Numbered from the stretch's first letter, positions 30,350 through 41,091 are shown. The stretch is DNA of 42,156 nt from Pseudomonadota bacterium (GCA_027621155.1 JAQCCA010000002.1:1-42156); one strand, 5' to 3'. A program made the numbers and translations. The notes: a model not told the origin generated them from the sequence alone.

Positions 30350-31087
30350 GTGTTGTTATCCTTTTAAATTCAGGTTGTTTAAAAGGTACAAAGGATGAAG
30401 CTAAGTGTGTAGATGATGTGTTTGCATGAAATAAAGCGCGTGCCTGGCTAGTTAAAGCCCAATAAAAGCACGCTGTTATTGTTATTATTGTTATAAAAAC
30501 AATCATCTTTTTTTGTGATTCCTATAGTTTTCTCATCTTGCGTTTGCGCCTATATGACCAAAAACGCAAATATTCTGCTATGGTCACTTATGCTCTTTGT
30601 CATAAGTGTTTACACAAATTAAGGACACTTAAACCTTGTCCTAATACCTTTGTGTGATTTAACGTTTAATGTGTGCAACCCTTGTAAGCAGACGCTCCAA
30701 GATCGCTTGCAGTTACCTTAGGTAACTGCAGTTATTAATCATCTAAATCTGTTTTGCATATTTTATGCTTTCTCTTAAAAACACATAACAAAGACCCAAA
30801 GGTCAATACACTATGTGTGGCCGGATTCAAAGCGTCATGTAGATGAATGAGTCATTGGCTAATTGCGCTAACGCAATTGACTTCTCCCAGTCGATGTACA
30901 ATCGTCAAAATCCATATCAAATTGTCGTTTGTTATTGCGCTATAAAACTATCGAGCAAAAACAGCGGTATTTTAGCAAAAGGTCACTGTGAATGAAAGTT
31001 AAATTGTCGAATGCTTGTAATAATCTTAAAGAGTTTCTATGCTAACGCTATAGGATATAGAAAAATTAAATCATTTTAAGGACGAGG

Positions 31088-32443
31088 ATGAATAAAGTTC
31101 ATTACCCAAAGGATGTATTGCGATCAACCGTCTATGGCGGTATTGTCGGTGTGTTAGTGGGAAGTATTGGTGCACTTTTTCAGTTATGTATCCATTGGAT
31201 ATTGGCAGGGCAGCAAGCAGCTTTTACTGCGCTACAAGATAATCTATTCTTGCTGTGCCTATTTAGCATGTGCTTTTCCAGTATGTTTTTGATTTTATCA
31301 CTAGTTATTGTCCGACACATGGTGCCTGAGGCTTCAGGTAGTGGTGTCCAAGAAATTGAAGGGGCACTTGAAGGTGTGCGCGAGCTTCGATGGTGGCGTG
31401 TGTTACCTGCGAAGTTTATCGGTGGGGTGATGTCTTTATCTAGTGGTCTTGTTTTAGGAAGAGAGGGTCCCACCATTCAAATGGGTGGTGCGATTGGTCA
31501 GTTGGTTAAAAGTATCTTTCGATTGAATAATGATTATGCGCATGTGCTTATTGCCGCAGGTGCAGGCGCCGGTCTTGCAACAGCATTTAATGCGCCTTTA
31601 GCGGGGATCTTGTTTGTGATTGAAGAAATGCGTCGGCAATTCAAATACAGCTTTCAATCGTTGCAAACGGTGATTGTTGCTTGTGTTGTTGCAGATATTT
31701 TGCTCGAAGCATTACTGCAAACAGGAGGGTATAATATTCGCCAAATGATGGATATCGATATGACAGCATATAATGCGCCACCTTTGTCAAGTTTATGGCT
31801 TTTTGTCGTTTTTGGTGCGATTTTTGGCGCATTGGGTGTGTTGTTTAATAAATATCTGGTGCATTCATTGAACTTTTTTGCTAGGCGCTCAGGCTTTGAT
31901 TTTTGGAAGTGGATCATTCTCATTGGTGCGGCAACGGGTTTGCTTATTGTCTTTTTGCCGCATGTGGTTGGCGGTGGCTATATAGTGATGCCCGATGCAT
32001 TGCACGGTGAGATTGCTTTGTCCGCCTTAATTGCTTTATTTATTTTGCGCTTTGCCACAACCTTGGTTAGCTATGGCACGGGCGTTCCTGGTGGGATATT
32101 TGCCCCAATGCTAGCATTGGGGACGATTTTTGGTATGTTTTTCGGCATTGTCGCGCATGCGCTTTTTCCAGATCTTATAACCAATCCACAAGTTTTTGCT
32201 GTCGCTGGCATGAGTGCACTTTTTACTGCGACGGTTAGCGCGCCATTGACAGGAATTGTACTTGTTGTTGAGATGACGATGAATTATGCGTTGATCTTGC
32301 CATTGATTGTTACATGTTTTAGTGCAACGATTGCTGCTATTTTTATGGGAGGAAGCCCAATTTATGGCACGCTGTTGAGTCGAACGTTGGTGCTTGCAAA
32401 GCGTAAAAAACTTTATCTGTCATTTAAAAAAAGGAAAGATTGA
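31088..32443 (+). CDS. clcA: ClcA-type chloride channel/antiporter
   Basis: PEASGSGVQEIEGALEG (GSGIP-like), GLVLGREGPTIQMGGAIGQ (GREGP), GTGVPGGIFAPMLALG. Confidence 0.94.
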   Translation: MNKVHYPKDVLRSTVYGGIVGVLVGSIGALFQLCIHWILAGQQAAFTALQDNLFLLCLFSMCFSSMFLILSLVIVRHMVPEASGSGVQEIEGALEGVRELRWWRVLPAKFIGGVMSLSSGLVLGREGPTIQMGGAIGQLVKSIFRLNNDYAHVLIAAGAGAGLATAFNAPLAGILFVIEEMRRQFKYSFQSLQTVIVACVVADILLEALLQTGGYNIRQMMDIDMTAYNAPPLSSLWLFVVFGAIFGALGVLFNKYLVHSLNFFARRSGFDFWKWIILIGAATGLLIVFLPHVVGGGYIVMPDALHGEIALSALIALFILRFATTLVSYGTGVPGGIFAPMLALGTIFGMFFGIVAHALFPDLITNPQVFAVAGMSALFTATVSAPLTGIVLVVEMTMNYALILPLIVTCFSATIAAIFMGGSPIYGTLLSRTLVLAKRKKLYLSFKKRKD

Positions 32444-32469
32444 AAAACATCCTATTTATGAACCGTCTC

Positions 32470-32511
32470 CTGAGCGAAGTCGAAGGGGGGATGGCTTCGA
32501 CTAACGCTCAG
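32470..32511. repeat. Palindromic intergenic repeat (TGAGCGAAGTCGAAG family)
   Basis: CTGAGCGAAGTCGAAG ... CTTCGACTAACGCTCAG imperfect inverted repeat. Confidence 0.75.
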
Positions 32512-32601
32512 CCAACGTTTTAAATTTGAAGTTGCCGAGAATGGAAAGTTTGCTATAGCTGCGTGCGTCTATAGGTTTAGAACAAACAAAGAAGTTTGTA
32601 G

Positions 32602-32620
32602 GGGCGTATTGCATACGCCC
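32602..32620. repeat. Short palindromic intergenic repeat (GTAGGGGCGTATTGCATACGCCC)
   Basis: GGGCGTA-TTGCA-TACGCCC, perfect 7-bp stem. Confidence 0.7.
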
Positions 32621-32673
32621 ATAAAGATATACTATCATGCACGGCATGAATTAATGCATATGCTATAGGAGAT

Positions 32674-32901
32674 ATGATGCGTTTATTGGGATACATAATC
32701 TTAGTGATTATATTTGTTTTAGTTGCGGCATTGGCAGTATTGAATGCACAGGAAGTGACCTTTAATTATTTGATTGGTACGTTTCATTTGCCGTTGATAT
32801 TGCTACTGTTGGTGGTTTTTGTCTTGGGACTTGTTATCGGTATGGTTTTGATGTTACTGTCACGCAAAAGAAAACTGAGTGATAAGGCAATCAAGGAATG
32901 A
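32674..32901 (+). CDS. LapA/DUF1049-family small membrane protein
   Basis: [60 protein letters not shown]: two TM segments with the NAQxVxFNYL motif. Confidence 0.85.
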   Translation: MMRLLGYIILVIIFVLVAALAVLNAQEVTFNYLIGTFHLPLILLLLVVFVLGLVIGMVLMLLSRKRKLSDKAIKE

Positions 32902-33911
32902 TCGTTCTTGGCATTGAAACATCATGTGATGAAACGGGCATTGCCATTTATGATGGCTCGAAACACAAACTTCTTGCCAATGCATTGTTCAGCCAGATTG
33001 ATTTGCATGCACAATATGGTGGTGTAGTGCCTGAGCTTGCTTCGCGTGATCATATAGCCAAACTTATTCCACTGACTAAAGAAGCATTAGCGCACGCAGG
33101 CTTGACACTCGAGGATATTGATGCCATTGCTTATACGGCAATGCCAGGGCTAGTTGGTGCGCTAATGGTTGGCGCAACTTTTGCCAAAACATTAAGCTAT
33201 ATGCTAGATATTCCTGCAATTGCGATTCATCACTTGGAGGGACATTTATTAGCACCATTATTAAGTGAAGAGGCTAAGCCTGAGTATCCCTATGTGGCAT
33301 TATTGGTTTCAGGTGGGCATACCCAATTAATAGCGGTTAAAAGTTTTGGTCAGTATGAGCTGTTGGGTGAGTCAATTGATGATGCGGCAGGGGAAGCTTT
33401 TGATAAAACAGCCAAGTTACTAGGTCTTCCTTATCCAGGCGGTCCTCATTTGGCAAAGCTTGCTGAAAAAGGTCGCGCAAATATGTTTACTTTCCCGCGT
33501 CCCATGTGTGATCGCCCTGGATTTGACTTTAGTTTTAGTGGGCTAAAAACAGCAGTGCTCAATACTTGGCACGCGCAAGCTGATCAAAGTGAGCAAACTA
33601 AAGCTGACATCGCGTATGCGTTTCAAGACGCATTGATTGATACGATTGTGATTAAATGCAAGCGCGTATTAAAACATACCGCTATGAAGAATTTAGTCGT
33701 TTCGGGTGGCGTTAGCGCTAACAAAGGATTGCGATTAGCGCTTAGTGAATTGGCACTCAAAAATCGTTGGCAAGTTTATTATCCGCCTTTGGCGTATTGC
33801 ACAGACAATGGTGCAATGATTGCCATTGCTGGCGCTTATCGCTTGGCAAATGGTTTTGTTGATCAGGATATGGTGATTAATGTTAAGCCAAGAGCACCTT
33901 TGAATGTGTGA
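32898..33911 (+). CDS. tsaD: tRNA N6-adenosine threonylcarbamoyltransferase TsaD
   Basis: [55 protein letters not shown] overlap with the upstream gene. Confidence 0.98.
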   Translation: MIVLGIETSCDETGIAIYDGSKHKLLANALFSQIDLHAQYGGVVPELASRDHIAKLIPLTKEALAHAGLTLEDIDAIAYTAMPGLVGALMVGATFAKTLSYMLDIPAIAIHHLEGHLLAPLLSEEAKPEYPYVALLVSGGHTQLIAVKSFGQYELLGESIDDAAGEAFDKTAKLLGLPYPGGPHLAKLAEKGRANMFTFPRPMCDRPGFDFSFSGLKTAVLNTWHAQADQSEQTKADIAYAFQDALIDTIVIKCKRVLKHTAMKNLVVSGGVSANKGLRLALSELALKNRWQVYYPPLAYCTDNGAMIAIAGAYRLANGFVDQDMVINVKPRAPLNV

Positions 33912-33956
33912 ATGTGCTTTAGTGTTTGAGTTGAAAACTAAGTTAAGTTTTAATTA

Positions 33957-34010
33957 ACCCCTCACCCGCGCAGCATAAGCTCACGACCTCTCCCTCAAGG
34001 GGCGAGGTGA
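33957..34010. repeat. Palindromic intergenic repeat (ACCCCTCACCC...CGACCTCTCCC..GGGGCGAGGTG)
   Basis: Inverted ACCTCTCCC-TCAA-GGGGCGAGGT core. Confidence 0.65.
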
Positions 34011-34014
34011 GATA

Positions 34015-34038
34015 AGTGGAAAAACTTATTTTTCCACT
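34015..34038. terminator. Hairpin between convergent tsaD and thioesterase; possible bidirectional terminator
   Basis: AGTGGAAAA-ACTTAT-TTTTCCACT. Confidence 0.55.
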
Positions 34039-34039
34039 A

Positions 34040-34429
34040 TCATTGAGCCAATGCCTCTTTGACTTCATCTGGCACAAAAGGGCGTCCTCCAGCTGCTGGA
34101 ATGCATGTGGCAATAAAGTTGGCTTCAGCACAGAGCTTGCCATTGCAAAGCATTTTCTGATAAAAACCAAATTTGATATTGCTGATGGGCGTAAGCTCAC
34201 AGGTGACTTCAACTTGATCACCCTTCTTAAGTGAGCTTTTAAACTTGAGCTCATAAGATGCTAATACATAAAGTTTGCCCTCGTCAGCAGCTTTGACGAT
34301 ATCTATGTCAAAAACGTCACGCATAAAATCATGGCGTACTTTTTCCATGTAATACGGGTAATATAATCCATCAAGAATCCCTTGAAAATCAATATGTTCA
34401 TCCTTAATGTTGAGTGTTTGGCTATACAT
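34040..34429 (-). CDS. Acyl-CoA thioesterase, 4HBT/hotdog family
   Basis: DEHIDFQGILDGLYYPYYMEKVRHDFMRD, LKKGDQVEVTCELTPISNIKFGFYQKMLCNGKLCAEANFIATCI; hotdog-fold pattern. Confidence 0.8.
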   Translation of the reverse strand: MYSQTLNIKDEHIDFQGILDGLYYPYYMEKVRHDFMRDVFDIDIVKAADEGKLYVLASYELKFKSSLKKGDQVEVTCELTPISNIKFGFYQKMLCNGKLCAEANFIATCIPAAGGRPFVPDEVKEALAQ

Positions 34430-34581
34430 TTTTTTCTCCTGTTTTCTTAAGTTAGCGCTGTATTAAAGCATGTTGTGTTTATTTGCGTCTATAGAAAATT
34501 CTGAAACTATAATAGAAAACTAGTTGTCAGTTTGAATGGTGATGATAAGATGAAGCTTCGCTAATTTGTTGATTCAAAAAT

Positions 34582-35802
34582 ATGTTGGAAAATCATACAC
34601 CGCACACGGTTTCAAGGATGAAAAAACTTGGGGGTATTTTGTTAATTGCCGGCACATCGATTGGCTCGGGAATGCTAGGTATTCCGTACGCTGTTGCTGC
34701 AGTTGGCTTTAAAAGCGCGTTGATTCTGTTGTTTATCAACTGGGTCATTATGTTGGCAACTGCCTTGTTGATCGTTGAAGTCAATGTGCGTCAGCCCTTA
34801 ACGGCAGATCTAAATACCATGGCATTTGCTACTTTGGGACGCTTTGGGCAAGTTGTCAATTGGTTGGCTTATCTATTACTACTATATGCGTTAACAACAG
34901 CATATATTGCGATGGGTGGCGGGTTGCTTGATCAATATGTGCTAGGTGTGAGTAACTCGGGCGGTTATGGGGCGCTGTTATTTACCGTGATATTGGGTGC
35001 GGTTATTTATTTTGGCACCTCAGCAGTTGATCAGCTAAATAAACTATTTTTCACTCTTAAAGCACTTTGTTTTATTGGGATTATTGTGGTGATCGTGCCA
35101 TATGTGCAAACCAGTTTGTTAAGCACACAAAGCATGGGTATTGGCTATGCGTGGTATGCTTTCCCTATCTTGATTACCTCTTTTGGGTTTCATATTGTGA
35201 TCCCAACGATTCGCAATTATTTTAAAAATGACCATGAGTTAAAGCGCATTGTTGTCATTGGTGCGAGTGTACCATTTGTCGTCTATGTGGTATGGGTTAT
35301 TGTTACTTTAGGTGTTGTCCCTGTATTGGGTGAGTATGGGTTTAAATATCTGATGACACATGGTGTTGATTTAGGTAAGGCGTATCATCATCTACTGAAT
35401 GTGCATGCAGCCAGTGGCTTTATTGTTGGATTTTCTAATATTGCAGTCACAACATCTTTTCTTGGTGTGACCTTAGCACTCTTTCACTTTAATCGAGATG
35501 CTTATCGCTTGAAGAAATCGACCAAAGCAAAGCTTTTAAACTTTGTGATCACTTATGTGCCACCATTGATATTTGCTGTTTTTTTCGTCAATGGCTTCTT
35601 GGCTGCATTAGGCTACGCCAGTATCTTTGTTTGTATTTTATTGATTATACTGCCGGCGTGCATGGCATGGTCATTAAGAAATAGTGAGGGGCGCAATACG
35701 CTACCCAGTAAAATATATTTATCATTATTGATCCTATTGGGTGCATTTATTATTGTGCTGCAAATATTAAGTAGTATCGGTCTTTTAGCAGTATTAGCAT
35801 GA
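34582..35802 (+). CDS. Aromatic amino acid/tyrosine-type permease (HAAAP family)
   Basis: MKKLGGILLIAGTSIGSGMLGIPYAVAAVGF; ITSFGFHIVIPTIRNYF; multi-TM; paralogous to 24223-25437. Confidence 0.9.
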   Translation: MLENHTPHTVSRMKKLGGILLIAGTSIGSGMLGIPYAVAAVGFKSALILLFINWVIMLATALLIVEVNVRQPLTADLNTMAFATLGRFGQVVNWLAYLLLLYALTTAYIAMGGGLLDQYVLGVSNSGGYGALLFTVILGAVIYFGTSAVDQLNKLFFTLKALCFIGIIVVIVPYVQTSLLSTQSMGIGYAWYAFPILITSFGFHIVIPTIRNYFKNDHELKRIVVIGASVPFVVYVVWVIVTLGVVPVLGEYGFKYLMTHGVDLGKAYHHLLNVHAASGFIVGFSNIAVTTSFLGVTLALFHFNRDAYRLKKSTKAKLLNFVITYVPPLIFAVFFVNGFLAALGYASIFVCILLIILPACMAWSLRNSEGRNTLPSKIYLSLLILLGAFIIVLQILSSIGLLAVLA

Positions 35803-36248
35803 TTTTTCTTGAGCTTAAGCATATTTTTAGTCATAATTCAGCCGTTTTCATTTACCTTTAAAATGATTTTCTGCTAAAACTAAATTGTACGTATTCGATG
35901 GGCGTACATTTTTCATTTGCTATTAGGTGACTCGTTTAGGAATTGTTTCTATACTGTGCGCGGTCATAGTTAGTGAGAATGTGTTGAAGCATTTTGGTGT
36001 AGATTTGGCGTATTGATTTTCAGACAATAGCTAGCTCTATTATCAAAAATGAGTACGTCAAAGATGCTCAAAAGGCAAAAACAAAAACCGCAAACTGTGA
36101 GCGCACGCAGTATATATTGGAATATCGAAACCTTTGGTGAAATTGAGTTAAGCTTAAAAGTAAATGCTAAGTAAGAAGAAATAGAAAAAGTTTAAAAAAT
36201 TAAAAAACAAAAAAACAAAAATATGAAATATCTTAATTAAGGGAATTC

Positions 36249-36932
36249 ATGTCGGAAGAGAACCAGATAACTTATGATGAACTTGCTGCGGTTGCCGAAC
36301 GTCTAAGTCGTGAGGGGCGCGAAGTCACACTTGAATATGTGCGTCGCGAGTTAGGCAAGGGCACGCATGCACAGATCGCGGTCCTTCTTGGTAAGTGGCA
36401 AAAAGAAAATGCGCAATTAATGCATGAAAATAAAAATGCAAGACCTAAATTTTCACAATCAAGATCTGATGATGAGAGAAATACAGGCACTTCTTCGCTG
36501 CGTAGACCAGATATGAATGGCTTTAAATCAAAGAAGCCTATGCGTCAACAGCAATCCACTCATGGGCAAAGCGAATATAGGAAATCTTACTCAAGAACGC
36601 AGTTTATCGGTAATGGTAATTCCGATGAGTCTTATGAGGCGATCGCACCGCGCGAGTCATTGACTTCGGAGCGTTTGCAGGCGGAACCTGCGATTATCCA
36701 GAAGCTTTTTCAGGCGTTAGCGATTATTAGAAGTACGCGTTTGTTAGCACAAGAGCACTATCAAACAGCACAAAATGAATTGCTTAATACGCGCATGACC
36801 TGTGATCAAGAAGTGCGTGACTTTCAAAAAACGGCGAATGAGCAATTATTAGCATTGCAAACAGAGTTCAGTCGCTTGAAAACAACTTATGATCAAGAGA
36901 TTATTGCCATTCGTCGTCAGTTAAGTATATAA
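36249..36932 (+). CDS. KfrA N-terminal-domain-like DNA-binding protein with C-terminal coiled coil
   Basis: ITYDELAAVAERLSREGREVTLEYVRRELGKGTHAQIAVLLGKWQKE resembles the KfrA_N helix-turn-helix domain, followed by a low-complexity linker and predicted coiled coil. Confidence 0.75.
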   Translation: MSEENQITYDELAAVAERLSREGREVTLEYVRRELGKGTHAQIAVLLGKWQKENAQLMHENKNARPKFSQSRSDDERNTGTSSLRRPDMNGFKSKKPMRQQQSTHGQSEYRKSYSRTQFIGNGNSDESYEAIAPRESLTSERLQAEPAIIQKLFQALAIIRSTRLLAQEHYQTAQNELLNTRMTCDQEVRDFQKTANEQLLALQTEFSRLKTTYDQEIIAIRRQLSI

Positions 36933-36941
36933 TTCTGCCCG

Positions 36942-37369
36942 CTAAGTTGATTAGACAGTCGCGTCTGACCACTAAGTTCATAGATTAAAATAAAAGCTTT
37001 AGCATGAATTTAGACAAAATCTTCTATGCAGGAGGTTCGTTAGTCTGGAACTTAGTGGTCAGACGAGGAAAGTCCGGGCTTCAAAGAGCAAGATGCCAGG
37101 TAACGCCTGGGAAGCGTAAGCTTACGGAAAGTGCAACAGAGAATAGACCGCCTGTATTGTTATATAGGTAAGGGTGAAACGGTGTGGTAAGAGCGCACCG
37201 CGCTTTTGGTAACAAAAGTGGCATGGTAAACCCCATCTGAAGCAAGGCCAAATAGGGTTGTAATAGTGTGGCTCGCGCTGCAACCGGGTAGGCTGCTTGA
37301 GCATTATGGTGACATAATGCCTAGATAAATGACTGTCCACGACAGAACCCGGCTTATCGATTGACTTAG
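36942..37369 (+). ncRNA. rnpB: RNase P RNA (class A)
   Basis: GAGGAAAGTCCGGGCTTC, GCCAGGTAACGCCTGG, AGTGCAACAGAGA, GGTAAGGGTGAAACGGTG..GGTAAGAGCGCACCGCGC, GAAGCAAGGCCAAATAGGG, CCGGGTAGGCTGCTTGAG, GACTGTCCACGACAGAACCCGGCTTATCG. Termini CTAAGTTGATT/GATTGACTTAG pair as P1. Confidence 0.97.
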
Positions 37370-37548
37370 TATTTCTTTACCTTTTTTTGCTTTTTTTACC
37401 TAACGCAAGATGTTTGATATTTATCATACTTTCACTAGGGTTTTTCACTGATTTTCGTTATCCTTAAATACAGCTTTTATTGATAGGTCATACTTGAATC
37501 CCAAGCGTGGACTTTAGATTTTTTAAGATGATTTTTGGATAGATAAGA

Positions 37549-39756
37549 ATGGTGCAAGTAACGGACAAATATGCCTTAACCGATGAAGGGTTGATTGATT
37601 TTCAGAAATGGTTACCTTTATTAGAGGATTTTTATCCAAAACAACGTTTAGCAACGATTGCCGGTGCAATTGATATTTTAGCGCAATACGGTGTTGACGA
37701 GCCTTCGGTGCATGGTGGTACTTGTTTTGGTTATGGTGTTGAAATGGCGGCAGTTCTTTTTGATTTGCAGGCGGATGAGGAGTCTGTCGCTGCCGCATTG
37801 CTTTTTGAGTTGCATTATCATCAAAAAATTTCGCCAGAGCTTGTGATTGAAGCTTGTGGTGAAGCGGTATTGAAGATTCTTGATGGTGCGACAGCCATGT
37901 CGGCAGTCAGAGCATTGCAAAATGACAAACCTAATCAGGCACAAATTGATACCTTTCGTAAGATGTTATTAACCATCGTTGAAGATGTGCGCATCGTGTT
38001 GGTTAAGTTGGCAGATCGAGTATGCACGATGCGTGCGGTTAAAAACTGGACGGAAAGCTATAAGCAGACAATCGCTAAGGAAATCCTTGAGATATATGCA
38101 CCATTGGCAAATCGGTTGGGCTTGTCAAAGACAAAGTGGGAGCTTGAGGATCGTGCTTTCGCCTGTTTATATCCTGTTGAATATAAGAAAATCGCCAGAG
38201 GATTAAAAAAGAAGCGCTTGCAGCGTGAGGCTTATATTCATGATGCGATGGATATGCTTGCGACTGAGCTTAAAAAAGAAAATATTCACTTTGAGTTATC
38301 TGGTCGGGTGAAACATATCTATAGCATATGGCGTAAACTACGCAAAAAAGAGCGTAGTCTTGATGAGCTATATGATATTCGGGCGATGCGTGTATTGGTT
38401 GATTCGATTGATGAATGTTATCGTGCTTTGAGTATTGTTAATCAGCTATGGGAGCCCATTGCCAGTGAATTTGCTGACTATATTGCCACACCTAAACCTA
38501 ATGGTTATCGCTCTGTGCACACCGTTGTTTATGGACCTGAGCATTTAACGCTAGAGATTCAGATTAGAACACAGCAAATGCATAATGAATCTGAGATGGG
38601 GGTGGCGGCACATTGGCGTTATAAAGAAGGGGTTAAGCATGACCCAAGTTACGAGGCACGTGTTAATTGGTTGCGATCCTTACTTGACTGGGAGACTGAG
38701 CTTGCCGATGAGTTGAAAAGCGATGAGCTTAAAAAAGAGCTTGCCGGAAATCGGGTGTATGTATTCACTCCTAATGGTGATGTGATTGATCTTGAGTTAG
38801 GGTCGACTGTCCTTGATTTCGCCTATATGGTGCATACGATGATTGGGCATCGCACCAAGGGGGCTAAAATCAATGGCAAGATTGTGCCGTTAACAACGAA
38901 GCTTAGCACAGGGGACAAGGTTGAGATTCTCACTCACAAGGAGCCAAGCCCCAGTTTAGATTGGTCAAATGCTGGTAGCGGTTTTATTCATTCAGCGAAA
39001 ATTCGCGCACGCGTCGCACGTTGGTTTAAACAGCTCAATAAAGAGCAAAATGCAGCCTTGGGTCGTGAGCGTCTTTTGGATGAGTTAAAGCATCATCGCT
39101 TAAAGTCCATTGATTATGCTGAAGTCGCCTCACATTTTAATATGGCAGATGAGGAAACGTTGTATGCGGGTATCGAAACTGGGTCTCTGCGTTTTAATCA
39201 GGTAGTTAATTATATTGTTGAGCATTACAAGCTTATTGAAAAACCAACTGTTGAAGAAGTGGCGATTAAAAGTGTTAATGTTACGCAAAGCTTAAAAGAC
39301 AATGCGCGTAAAACTGATTTAACTATTTACGGTGTGGATAATTTATTGTCGCATATGGCAGGTTGTTGCAAACCGGTGCAAGGTGATGATATTGTTGGTT
39401 ATCTAACGCATGGGCGAGGCGTGACTGTGCATAGAGCGGTGTGTCCTAACTTCTTGCGTTTAAGCTTAAGCTCGCCTGAGCGAGTGCTTGATGTGCAGTG
39501 GGGTAAAAAGGACTTAAGGCGTTATCAGGTTGATTTGCTTTTGATTTGTAGTGATGTTGAAAAGGCGGTACATGAAGTCACCAGTATTTTAACCATTGAA
39601 AAGATAACGATTGCGGCATTGCAGCCTTCGCACTCAGATAAACATAAAACGATCAAACTAAGCTTGATTTTAACGGATATGCAAACCTTGGATACGCTGG
39701 CTAAGAAGATGAGCTCAACGGCTTATGTTGAAAATGTCACGCGTGTGATTGCGTAA
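37549..39756 (+). CDS. relA: (p)ppGpp synthetase RelA
   Basis: YDIRAMRVLVDSIDECYRALSIV, FADYIATPKPNGYRSVHTVVYGPEHLTLEIQIRT, TGS domain RVYVFTPNGDVIDLELGSTVLDFAY, C-terminal ACT. The hydrolase HD motif is absent. Confidence 0.95.
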   Translation: MVQVTDKYALTDEGLIDFQKWLPLLEDFYPKQRLATIAGAIDILAQYGVDEPSVHGGTCFGYGVEMAAVLFDLQADEESVAAALLFELHYHQKISPELVIEACGEAVLKILDGATAMSAVRALQNDKPNQAQIDTFRKMLLTIVEDVRIVLVKLADRVCTMRAVKNWTESYKQTIAKEILEIYAPLANRLGLSKTKWELEDRAFACLYPVEYKKIARGLKKKRLQREAYIHDAMDMLATELKKENIHFELSGRVKHIYSIWRKLRKKERSLDELYDIRAMRVLVDSIDECYRALSIVNQLWEPIASEFADYIATPKPNGYRSVHTVVYGPEHLTLEIQIRTQQMHNESEMGVAAHWRYKEGVKHDPSYEARVNWLRSLLDWETELADELKSDELKKELAGNRVYVFTPNGDVIDLELGSTVLDFAYMVHTMIGHRTKGAKINGKIVPLTTKLSTGDKVEILTHKEPSPSLDWSNAGSGFIHSAKIRARVARWFKQLNKEQNAALGRERLLDELKHHRLKSIDYAEVASHFNMADEETLYAGIETGSLRFNQVVNYIVEHYKLIEKPTVEEVAIKSVNVTQSLKDNARKTDLTIYGVDNLLSHMAGCCKPVQGDDIVGYLTHGRGVTVHRAVCPNFLRLSLSSPERVLDVQWGKKDLRRYQVDLLLICSDVEKAVHEVTSILTIEKITIAALQPSHSDKHKTIKLSLILTDMQTLDTLAKKMSSTAYVENVTRVIA

Positions 39757-39773
39757 TTTTTTATGACTATTTT

Positions 39774-40742
<969 letters not shown>

Positions 40743-41091
40743 TCAAACAATCAAACGACAACATGGTAAACGGAAAGCGTGCTAGAAGCTATTGCCGATT
40801 TGAAATTAGTTGATGCTAGGGAGTGCTTTAGTTTCCCGTGCGATCCATTTGGGTTCAAAGTTCATAAATAACTCAGGATAAAGCGTTTGACGTATGGTAA
40901 ACAAAGCTTACTCAATATTTATTGGGATGGATCAATTTTTGATGAGTTAAATAGGTGAAGTTGCTCAAAATTTATTTAAATTTTATTTGACTGAGCATGC
41001 TTTTTGCGTTAATTTTTTGCGTGAAAATAAGACAAATTATTTTCATCACTCCCCCTCCGATAATCAAATAAGATAGGAAGTAAACGTATTT

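Noticed and set aside
37122-37340. 72-aa minus-strand ORF
   Set aside because: It lies entirely antisense to the RNase P RNA gene.
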